Shown: positions 1 to 7,100 of the stretch, in pieces
Layout of the letters: each line of letters starts with the position of its first letter
Position numbering within the stretch: position 1 is the first letter of the stretch
Assembly (NCBI GenBank): GCA_012511095.1
Contig: JAAZGT010000027.1
Coordinates: 1-11,432 of the forward strand
Length of the DNA stretch: 11,432 bases
Direction of reading: 5' to 3'
Origin: Alcaligenaceae bacterium
GTDB lineage: Bacteria > Pseudomonadota > Gammaproteobacteria > Burkholderiales > Burkholderiaceae_B
Program-made: the position numbers and the translations under genes
The notes under the pieces: generated by a model
Told to the model about the DNA's origin: nothing
The model's input: only the letters and a program-made list of their open reading frames with translations
Database searches by the model: none

Positions 1-957
1 ATGGCTAAAGCGATTGGTATGTATAAAAACGCTGAGGTGCTTGGCTTGTTGCCCATCTTGTCGAAGCTTAGACATAGCCAAAGCAAGGTACTCACTAACT
101 GCTTGCTCCATTTCATAAAGCGTAGTGATGTTACGACCAAAGGTGCGACTGCTGATAATCTGCTTTTTGGCTTGTATATCCTCAAGTTGCAAACAAGGCT
201 CACCGTTGAGCTCTCGTACGGTGCGCTCTAACACGACAGAAAATTGCTGTCGAGCTTGGTCGGGATCTAGGCGTGATAACTCCCATGCACTTTTAATGCC
301 GTGTTGATTTAAGCGCTCAGATAAACGCCTACCAATACCCCAAATATCCTCAATCGGAGTGAGTTTTAACAGCTTTTCCCGTCGATGCTCCTCGAGTAGT
401 ACAACCACGCCACGGCTAGCGGGGTACTTTTTAGCAGCATGATTGGCCAGTTTGGCTAGGGTTTTAGTAGGTGCAATACCGACACCAATTGGAACCCCCA
501 CCCATTGATGGACACGCTCACGGATCAGGTGACCATAGTGGTTAAAGTCATCAATATCGCGTAACTCAGATAAATTACTAAGATCTAAAAAAGCCTCATC
601 AATAGAATACACCTCAATCTCAGGAGCCATTTGTGCCAATACGGACATTACGCGTCGACTAATATCTGCATAGAGCGTGTAATTAGAAGAGAAAAAGCTG
701 ACTCGGTGTTGTTTAATAAAATTTCTTAGTTTAAAAAAAGGGCTACCCATGGGTATACCGAGCTCCTTAGCCTCTCGGGAGCGAGCTACAACACAGCCAT
801 CGTTATTAGATAAAACGACCACAGGACGGTGGCGCAAGTCAGGTCGAAACAGCTTTTCACAACTAGCATAAAAACTATTACAGTCGATTAAAGCGAGTAC
901 GCTCTCTGTGGGTATAGGCGCAAGATGCTTAGCTATGGTGCAACGCATGTAGGACAT
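1..957 (-). CDS. umuC: UmuC, Y-family translesion DNA polymerase V catalytic subunit (partial, C terminus off window)
   Basis: This gene encodes the catalytic subunit of SOS-induced polymerase V, which with processed UmuD' copies past DNA lesions in an error-prone way. Translating the minus strand gives an uninterrupted frame from 957 to base 1. It holds the Y-family palm motifs: IDCNSFYASCE near residues 24-34 (metal-binding D25) and YSIDEAFLDL with D120/E121. It also has VVVLSNNDGCVVARS, a GVGIAPTKTLAKLAN block and a thumb helix-hairpin-helix (IEDIWGIG). About 319 residues are present. E. coli UmuC has 422, so part of the little finger and the C-terminal tail lie outside the window. Start choice: ATG at 957 or the in-frame ATG at 948; an in-frame TAG just upstream rules out anything longer. 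A weak GGTG lies about 10 bases before 957. Both starts lie inside umuD, so the genes overlap by 29 or 20 bases and are probably translationally coupled. Identity is certain; the start is not. Confidence 0.95.
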   Translation of the reverse strand, partial: MSYMRCTIAKHLAPIPTESVLALIDCNSFYASCEKLFRPDLRHRPVVVLSNNDGCVVARSREAKELGIPMGSPFFKLRNFIKQHRVSFFSSNYTLYADISRRVMSVLAQMAPEIEVYSIDEAFLDLSNLSELRDIDDFNHYGHLIRERVHQWVGVPIGVGIAPTKTLAKLANHAAKKYPASRGVVVLLEEHRREKLLKLTPIEDIWGIGRRLSERLNQHGIKSAWELSRLDPDQARQQFSVVLERTVRELNGEPCLQLEDIQAKKQIISSRTFGRNITTLYEMEQAVSEYLALAMSKLRQDGQQAKHLSVFIHTNRFSH

Positions 958-1375
958 AGGTAACTACACCAAAAATCTCTAATGCCTCGGCATCTTTAAT
1001 CACAATGGGGCTGTAGTGTCGGTTATGTGGCAGTAAACTCAGCTGTGGTCGTAAGCGTAGCTCCTTAACCGTGAGTTCGCCATAAACAGAGGCAATGATA
1101 ATATCACCATGGTTGGCACTTAAGGCGCGGTCGACGATTAAAATATCACCATGATGTATACCAGAGTCGATCATTGAATCGCCCTCGCAGCGCACAAAAT
1201 AAGTAGCTTCAGGATGCTTGATACAGAGCTCATTAAGGTCTAGACTTCGCTCAATATAATCTTGAGCAGGCGAGGGAAATCCAGCTGCGACAGGCTCCAT
1301 AAATAGGGGTATGCGCGTGTCGACAGAGGCCAGTATCTCGGGGGTTAGGCTTTTACCTAGTAAACTAAGCTTCAT
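929..1375 (-). CDS. umuD: UmuD, SOS mutagenesis protein, self-cleaving S24 (LexA-like) peptidase
   Basis: UmuD (148 aa) is the accessory subunit of polymerase V. RecA-DNA filaments stimulate its self-cleavage to UmuD', the mutagenically active form. The cleavage site is visible as A31-G32 in VAAGFPSPAQDYIE, followed by the catalytic dyad: Ser67 in GDSMIDSGI and Lys104 in ELTVKELRL. These match E. coli S60/K97 with a seven-residue longer N terminus. E. coli UmuD is cut at Cys-Gly; here the bond is Ala-Gly, as in LexA. The length fits the short UmuD class, which lacks the winged-helix DNA-binding domain of LexA repressors. ATG at 1375 is preceded in frame by TGA three codons upstream, so the start is well bounded; the ribosome site is weak (AGAAAG, 1385-1390). 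It is first in the umuDC operon, downstream of a clear LexA box. Confidence 0.96.
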   Translation of the reverse strand: MKLSLLGKSLTPEILASVDTRIPLFMEPVAAGFPSPAQDYIERSLDLNELCIKHPEATYFVRCEGDSMIDSGIHHGDILIVDRALSANHGDIIIASVYGELTVKELRLRPQLSLLPHNRHYSPIVIKDAEALEIFGVVTYVLHALHHS

Positions 1376-1416
1376 GATGAGTCACTTTCTGGAGATAAAT
1401 TTCATTCGATTAATTT

Positions 1417-1436
1417 CACTGTATAAATATACAGTA
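1417..1436 (-). promoter_or_regulatory. LexA (SOS) box upstream of umuDC
   Basis: The 20-base element CACTGTATAAATATACAGTA has the CTG-N10-CAG core with an alternating AT spacer. It differs from the E. coli-type consensus TACTGTATATATATACAGTA at the first base and in the centre. It lies 41 bases upstream of the umuD start and overlaps the proposed -10 element, so LexA binding there would block transcription until DNA damage activates RecA. The E. coli-type motif implies that this organism's LexA has the classic gamma/betaproteobacterial specificity. Confidence 0.9.
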
Positions 1437-1455
1437 TAAATGGTGCGAATGGCAA
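1426..1455 (-). promoter_or_regulatory. Candidate sigma70 promoter of umuDC
   Basis: On the minus strand there is a -35-like TTGCCA (1450-1455), an 18-base spacer and a -10-like TATATT (1426-1431) that sits inside the LexA box. The overlap fits an SOS-repressed promoter. The hexamers are good but not perfect, and the AT-rich context allows other -10 choices (for example TATACT nearby). Confidence 0.45.
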
Positions 1456-1570
1456 TTATTAGTCATCTCTTTGACATATCACAGTGTTAAGCTCTAGGAG
1501 TGATTGACCTAACGTCTAGTGCTCAGGTACCATGGAAATAGAGCGTATATAGTTTGATATTTAAATTATT

Positions 1571-1620
1571 GTTATGTCATAACTTTTTAAGCTTATTTGA
1601 TACTTTGCAATTAAAGTATC
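1571..1620 (+). promoter_or_regulatory. Two operator-like palindromes in the adh upstream region
   Basis: Two perfect inverted repeats precede the dehydrogenase gene. GTTATG-T-CATAAC lies at 1571-1583, and GATACTTT-N6-AAAGTATC at 1599-1620, ending 33 bases before the ATG. Their placement suits binding sites for a transcription factor controlling adh, although the second could also form an RNA hairpin in the leader. No convincing -35/-10 pair could be chosen here. A TTGACA at 1471-1476 lacks a matching -10 at normal spacing. No regulator gene is adjacent. Confidence 0.45.
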
Positions 1621-1653
1621 TTATTTCAAATTTACTAATAAGGAGTACACCTT

Positions 1654-2748
1654 ATGGCTATGATGAAAGCAGCTGTATTTATTGAACCAGGTCGTATTGA
1701 GTTGGTTGATAAACCAATTCCTGATGTTGGCCCAAACGATGCCTTAATCCGCATTACTACAACAACTATTTGTGGTACCGACGTTCATATTCTTAAGGGC
1801 GAATACCCTGTGAAAAAGGGCTTAACAGTTGGTCACGAGCCAGTGGGTATTATTGAAAAATTAGGTAGTAACGTTCGTGGTTACGAAGAAGGTCAGCGCG
1901 TAATTGCTGGTGCTATTTGTCCTACCTTTACTTCTTATCCTTCGCAAGATGGTTTCCCATCACAAGATGGTGCTTGGATTCAGGAAGACGGTACTTGCTC
2001 TTGCCACGGCTATAAAGCGACAGCAGGTTGGCGCTTCGGTAACTGGATTGATGGCACTCAAGCTGAGTACGTATTAGTCCCAGACGCGCAAGCTAACTTA
2101 GCTCCAGTTCCTGATAGCTTAACTGACGAGCAAGTTCTAATGTGTCCTGACATCATGTCTACTGGTTTTGTTGGTGCGGAAAACGCTAACATTAAAATCG
2201 GTGACTACGTTGCTATTTTTGCTCAAGGTCCTATCGGTCTATGTGCAACCGCTGGTGCTCGTTTACGCGGTGCTAGCTTAATTATTGCAGTTGACGGCAA
2301 TAATGAGCGTCTAGAAGTAGCTAAGAAAATGGGTGCTCACGTTACATTAAACTTCCGTGAGGTTGATGTAGTTGATGAGATCATGAAGCTTACTAAGGGT
2401 CGTGGCGTGGACTCTAGTATTGAGTGTCTAGGTTTACAGTCTACTTGGGAGCAATCATTACGTGTGTTAAAGCCAGGTGGCACTTTATCTAGCTTAGGTG
2501 TTTATTCTGAAGACGTGGTTATCCCAATTGACGCTTTTGCTGCAGGCTTGGGTGACCACACCATTAAGACTGCTTTATGTCCTGGCGGTAAAGAGCGCAT
2601 GCGTCGTCTACTCAATGTGATTGAGTCTGGTGCGGTTGACTTAGAGCCGTTAGTTACTCATACCCGTCCATTAGATGACATTGTTGCTGCTTATGAGATG
2701 TTCATGAACCAAGAAGACGGTGTATTAAAGATCGCTATTAAGCCTTAA
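1654..2748 (+). CDS. Zinc-dependent medium-chain alcohol dehydrogenase (probably NAD-linked)
   Basis: This 364-residue cytoplasmic enzyme of the MDR superfamily should interconvert alcohols with aldehydes or ketones. It resembles the secondary-alcohol dehydrogenases of Clostridium beijerinckii and Thermoanaerobacter, and as I recall is very close to a Cupriavidus ADH. Catalytic zinc ligands are C40 (ICGTDVH), H61 with E62 (VGHEPVG) and, by alignment to those enzymes, D166 (CPDIMSTGF). The Rossmann fingerprint is A190-Q-G-P-I-G195. Acidic D214 at the end of the second strand (AVDGNNER) suggests NAD rather than NADP. The four-Cys structural zinc lobe is absent; only C89, C115 and C117 lie in that region. 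AAGGAG at 1640-1645, eight bases before 1654, selects this ATG over those at 1660 and 1663. The gene is monocistronic between divergent umuDC and convergent pbpG. The natural substrate is unknown; ethanol, 2-propanol or short-chain alcohols are plausible. Confidence 0.9.
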   Translation: MAMMKAAVFIEPGRIELVDKPIPDVGPNDALIRITTTTICGTDVHILKGEYPVKKGLTVGHEPVGIIEKLGSNVRGYEEGQRVIAGAICPTFTSYPSQDGFPSQDGAWIQEDGTCSCHGYKATAGWRFGNWIDGTQAEYVLVPDAQANLAPVPDSLTDEQVLMCPDIMSTGFVGAENANIKIGDYVAIFAQGPIGLCATAGARLRGASLIIAVDGNNERLEVAKKMGAHVTLNFREVDVVDEIMKLTKGRGVDSSIECLGLQSTWEQSLRVLKPGGTLSSLGVYSEDVVIPIDAFAAGLGDHTIKTALCPGGKERMRRLLNVIESGAVDLEPLVTHTRPLDDIVAAYEMFMNQEDGVLKIAIKP

Positions 2749-2801
2749 TTAATCATATGTCACATTAATTGGTTTTAATTATCTTTTATAGATAACAAGC
2801 A

Positions 2802-2830
2802 AAAGGCCCTGCATAATATGCAGGGCCTTT
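2802..2830. terminator. Bidirectional rho-independent terminator between adh and pbpG
   Basis: A perfect 13-bp stem (AAAGGCCCTGCAT / ATGCAGGGCCTTT) encloses a three-base AAT loop. It lies 53 bases after the adh stop and 34 bases after the pbpG stop on the other strand. The stem ends in T runs on both strands (TTTGTTG on plus, TTTTGCTTG on minus), so one hairpin can end both convergent transcripts. Confidence 0.9.
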
Positions 2831-2864
2831 GTTGTGTTTGCTTTATAAAAGTACGTACGAAAAA

Positions 2865-3764
2865 TTAGAACAGGCTAGGGTAGTCGTTTTGTACTACATG
2901 ACGTACGCGAACAGCATCAGCGAAACGGGTTAAGCGACCATCAGCATTTAACAGTACAACCGCTACTGGACGTCTTTCGAACTCAGTGATCATCACTAAG
3001 CTCTGGCCTGATTCACGAATATAACCTGTTTTAGAGATCTGGATTTTCCAGTCGTTGTTACGAATTAAACGGTTTGTATTGCGATACTTTTGAGTGCGAC
3101 CATTACTTGTTACTACGCTATAGTCATCACTCGTAGAAAAACGCTTAATCGTGCTGTCATTGTTTACAGCGCGAAGTAAACGCACTAGATCATTAGGTGT
3201 AGAAACGTTCATTGGTGATAAGCCAGTAGGCTCAACAAAACGGCTACGAGTCATACCTAATTGGCGCGCAAGCGAGTTCATCTCTCTAACAAAAGCTGTC
3301 ATACCGCCTGGGTAAGTGCGACCTAGAGCATGGGCAGCGCGGTTTTCAGATGACATGAGCGATAATAAAAGCATTTCGCGACGGCTCAGTGTAGTACCTA
3401 CGCTTAAGCGAGAGCTAGAGTTTTTAACACGGTCGATGTCGTCTGCGGTAATCGTGATTTGATCATCCATAGATAGGCCTGAGCGTGTGATCACTAAGGC
3501 TGATAGCAGCTTACTGATCGAGGCAATAGGACGAATCACATCAGCGTTTTTTGAGTAAAGCACTTGGTTGTCGTTAAGACCAACCACTAAGGCAATTTCA
3601 GAGTTAAGAATAGCACCACCGTTGTCTACCTGACCTATAATAGGTGCAGAATTTACACCAGTAGTATTTTGTGCGATCGTGGCTGTGCTTGCCATACCGC
3701 AACCGAGCGCAAGTACAATTGCGCTTAGACGCTTGAAGATAGAGGGTTTTTTCATAATCAACAT
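2865..3764 (-). CDS. pbpG: D-alanyl-D-alanine endopeptidase, PBP7 type (peptidase S11)
   Basis: This is a periplasmic low-molecular-weight penicillin-binding protein that should cut D-Ala-meso-DAP cross-links in peptidoglycan during wall remodelling. All three active-site motifs of the S11 family are present in its 299 residues: S82-I-S-K85 (nucleophile S82), S139-E-N141 and K245-T-G247. An N-terminal basic stretch (KKPSIFKR) and hydrophobic segment (about 12-24) form a Sec signal peptide, with likely cleavage after A31 (TIA|Q). There is no C-terminal amphipathic anchor of the DacA/DacC kind after the catalytic domain, and the length (E. coli PbpG is about 310) favours PbpG. An internal Met at residue 4 (3755) is an equally possible start; neither has a visible Shine-Dalgarno. 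The gene is monocistronic, with its own promoter in the gap before purL and the shared terminator at 2802-2830. Confidence 0.92.
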   Translation of the reverse strand: MLIMKKPSIFKRLSAIVLALGCGMASTATIAQNTTGVNSAPIIGQVDNGGAILNSEIALVVGLNDNQVLYSKNADVIRPIASISKLLSALVITRSGLSMDDQITITADDIDRVKNSSSRLSVGTTLSRREMLLLSLMSSENRAAHALGRTYPGGMTAFVREMNSLARQLGMTRSRFVEPTGLSPMNVSTPNDLVRLLRAVNNDSTIKRFSTSDDYSVVTSNGRTQKYRNTNRLIRNNDWKIQISKTGYIRESGQSLVMITEFERRPVAVVLLNADGRLTRFADAVRVRHVVQNDYPSLF

Positions 3765-4136
3765 ATTATTTATTAAAGTGTGTTGTTGTAATGGCTTAGT
3801 TTATTATACATATAGACTTACTAAATGTCTTTATTTATTAATAACTTAGCAAGCAATCTTAAGAGCGTTTAGAGATTGTAACCAAAGGCTATAAGTGATT
3901 GATACTTAAGAGTTAATTTCAAGCCTTGGCGCCTAGTATACGAGAGCGTCATTTTTAATTAATGATCGTATAACATTTTTTTACAAAATAGAATGTAAAA
4001 AGAGAAACATACAGCAAAAGAAGAAAAAAGGCTAAAATACAGCTAATTATTATTTAAAATAACTTCTTTAACTTTTTATCGTAGATAGAAGTTAGTTTTA
4101 ATCTCCCTTTTAATATCCTTGTATTAGGTAAATCAC
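3765..4136. other. 372-base AT-rich intergenic region between pbpG and purL
   Basis: No credible gene was found in either direction. The left part carries the pbpG promoter. The right part should hold the purL promoter, but no pair of hexamers stands out; TAAAAT at 4033-4038 is the best -10 guess. Two inverted repeats are present: TTTTTACA-N8-TGTAAAAA at 3978-4001 (operator-like), and TAACTTCT / AGAAGTTA with a 19-base gap at 4060-4094, possibly a weak hairpin in the purL leader. No E. coli PurR-type box or purine riboswitch fold was recognised. Confidence 0.6.
3803..3831 (-). promoter_or_regulatory. Candidate sigma70 promoter of pbpG
   Basis: A consensus TATAAT on the minus strand (3803-3808) is preceded by a 17-base spacer and AAGACA (3826-3831), which matches TTGACA at four of six positions. 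Transcription would start near 3796 and leave a leader of roughly 30 bases before the pbpG ATG. Confidence 0.5.
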
Positions 4137-7100
4137 GTGTCATCATATTTGATTGTCCCAGGTGCAGTAGCACTGCCAGAATCGACCAAAGCTCGCCTTA
4201 AGGAGCAGGTAAAAGCCTTAGACTTAGCAATTGATAAAATTTTTACGCGTTTTGAGTACTACGTGTACAGCGAAGAGCCATTGTCTGTTGAGCAGCAAGA
4301 GGCGGTAGCTGAGCTTCTTACGCTTGATACTCAAGTAGCAGAAACGCAGGTTGCAAAAAGTGACGTCGAGTTGCGTATTATTCCGCGCTTGGGCACTATC
4401 TCCCCTTGGGCATCTAAAGCCACTGATATCGCTCGTAACTGCGGTTTAGAGGGTATCGTTCGCATTGAGCGTGGCGTGTATATGGCCATCACGCCATCTA
4501 AAAAGTTCTGGTCTGGTAGCGAAATGAAACCAGAAAAGCTGCAGCAATTTATTAAGCTAATTCACGACCGCATGACTGAAACTGTGGTGGTGGGTGATGA
4601 TTTTGACCCAGCTGAGCTTTTTGTGGAATTAGAGCCTAAGCCGTTACGCACGGTTGCTGTGCTACAAGAGGGCGCTGCGGCACTAGAAAAGGTTAACGTA
4701 GACTGGGGCTTAGCCTTATCCGAAGACGAGATCGAGTACTTATACGATGCCTTTATTAAATTAAATCGTGACCCGACTGACGTTGAGTTAATGATGTTCG
4801 CGCAGGCTAATAGTGAGCACTGTCGTCACAAGATTTTCAACGCCACTTGGACTATCGATGGCGAAGCCAAAGACAAAACCCTATTTGGCATGATTCGCGA
4901 TACGCATAAAAATAACCCAAACGGTACTGTTGTTGCTTATGCGGATAATGCCGCCATTATGGAGGGTGCTGAGTCGACTCGTTTCTTCGCACCAAAACGT
5001 GCTGATGGTCAGTTTATTTTTCAGCCAAAAAAGCGTTTGACACACACCTTAATGAAGGTTGAAACACATAACCACCCGACTGCAATTTCACCTTTCCCTG
5101 GTGCCGCTACTGGTGCCGGTGGTGAAATTCGAGACGAGGGTGCCACCGGTCGTGGTGCGAATCCTAAGGCAGGTTTAACGGGTTATACCGTAGCTAATTT
5201 GCAGCTTAAAACATTAAAAGAAAAGTGGGAAAATGACTCTCACGGTAAACCTAGTCGTATCGCCTCAGCTCTCGATATTATGCTTGAGGGGCCATTAGGT
5301 GGCGCTGCCTTTAATAACGAGTTTGGGCGTCCAAACATTTTAGGTTATTTCCGTACCTATGAGCAGACTGTTGGTGGTCGTCGCTGGGGTTATCAAAAGC
5401 CCATCATGATTGCGGGTGGTTTAGGTAGCATTGACTCCGAGCTTTGCTTTAAAGATCCAATTCCTGACGGTGCCTTATTAATTCAATTAGGTGGCCCAGG
5501 TATGCGTATTGGGATGGGTGGCGGTGCTGCTTCAAGTATGGCTGCTGGTACCAATACTGAGGCTTTAGACTTTGATTCCGTGCAGCGCGGTAATCCAGAG
5601 ATTGAGCGTCGTGCCCAAGAGGTGATTAATGCTTGCTGGCAAATGCTCGAAAACAACCCAATCGTAGCCATCCATGACGTTGGTGCTGGTGGTTTATCTA
5701 ATGCTTTCCCAGAATTAGTTAATGACGCAAATCGTGGTGCGACCTTTGATTTAGACCGTGTTCACTTAGAGGAAAGCGGTATGTCTGCAGCTGAGATCTG
5801 GAGTAATGAGTCTCAAGAGCGTTATGTACTAGCTATTGCTCCAGAAAGTCTCGAATTATTTGACGAAATCACTCGTCGTGAGCGTTGCCCTTATTCTGTG
5901 ATTGGTATTGCTACCGAAGAGCGAGTGTTACGTGTGGTTGAGGGCGAAGGTCTACCAGGCGAAGAGGGTAGTACAAGCCAGCAACCTGCTACTAGCATTC
6001 GTCCGGTTGATGTACCGATTGATGTGATTTTAGGTAAACCACCAAAAATGCTACGTGACGTTCAAAGCGAAGCAGTTGAGGTGGAGCCAGTTGATGTGGT
6101 TGGCCTAGATCTTCGTGAAATCGGTTTAGACGTGATGCGCCACCCGACCGTCGCTAGCAAATCATTTATCATTACCATTGGTGACCGTAACGTTGGTGGC
6201 TTAACAGCTAGAGACCAATTAGTCGGTCCATGGCAAATTCCTGTTGCTGATTGCGCGGTGACCCTAGCTGATTACGAAAACTTTCACGGCGAGGCGATGT
6301 CTATGGGTGAGCGTTCACCGCTTGCTATTGTGGACAGTGCAGCAGCTAGCCGTATGGCCATTGCTGAATCGATCACCAATATTGCAGCGGCTGATATTAA
6401 ACGTCTTGATAGTCTTAAATTATCGGCTAACTGGATGGCTGCTTGCGGTACACCAGGTCAAGATGCTGCGCTTTATGAAGCGGTTCAAGCAGCGAGTGAG
6501 TTCTGTCAGGAATTAGATATTGCGATTCCAGTGGGTAAAGACTCAATGTCGATGCGTACTGCATGGAGCGAAACGCCAGAGGGTTCTACCGAAGAAATTG
6601 AAAAAGAGGTTGTTGCACCAGTATCCTTAATTGTGACTGCTTTTGCACAAGTTGAGGATACACGCAAGACCTTAACGCCACAGTTAGTCACTGATCAAGG
6701 CCCAACTACCTTAATCCTAATTGACTTAGGTGAGGGTAAACAGCGTTTAGGTGGTTCTGTATTAACTCATACAATTGGTCAATTCGGTAACGAGGTGCCT
6801 GATATTGAGGATGCAGAGAAGCTACGTACCTTCTTTGCGGTGATTCGTAGCCTAGCAGATGAAGGCTCGATTTTGGCCTACCATGATCGTTCAGATGGTG
6901 GTCTATTTGCTACGGTCGCTGAAATGGCATTTGCTGGTCGCACGGGTGTATCAATCAACGTTGATATGCTGACCTTTGATGGTGCGGTTCAAGACTGGGG
7001 CGATTACAAAATCCGTCCTGAACAGGTTCAGGTACAACGCGACGAGAGCACAGTTAAGGCCTTATTCAATGAGGAATTAGGTGCTGTGATTCAGGTTCGC

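Noticed and set aside
1..307. Plus-strand open frames at 1-231 and 125-307
   Set aside because: They are antisense to umuC, whose minus-strand translation carries clear Y-family motifs. Their products resemble nothing recognisable.
1471..1499. Consensus TTGACA as the -35 of the adh promoter
   Set aside because: No -10-like hexamer occurs 16-18 bases downstream (CTAGGA region), and it would leave a long leader. It is probably coincidental.
3698..3712. Lipobox-like ALGC in the PbpG signal peptide (C22)
   Set aside because: Position -3 is Ala, not Leu/Val/Ile, and a normal signal peptidase I site follows near A31. PBP7 proteins are not usually lipoproteins.
3765..4136. Purine riboswitch or small RNA upstream of purL
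   Set aside because: No recognisable riboswitch core was seen. Only two simple inverted repeats are visible in an AT-rich spacer.
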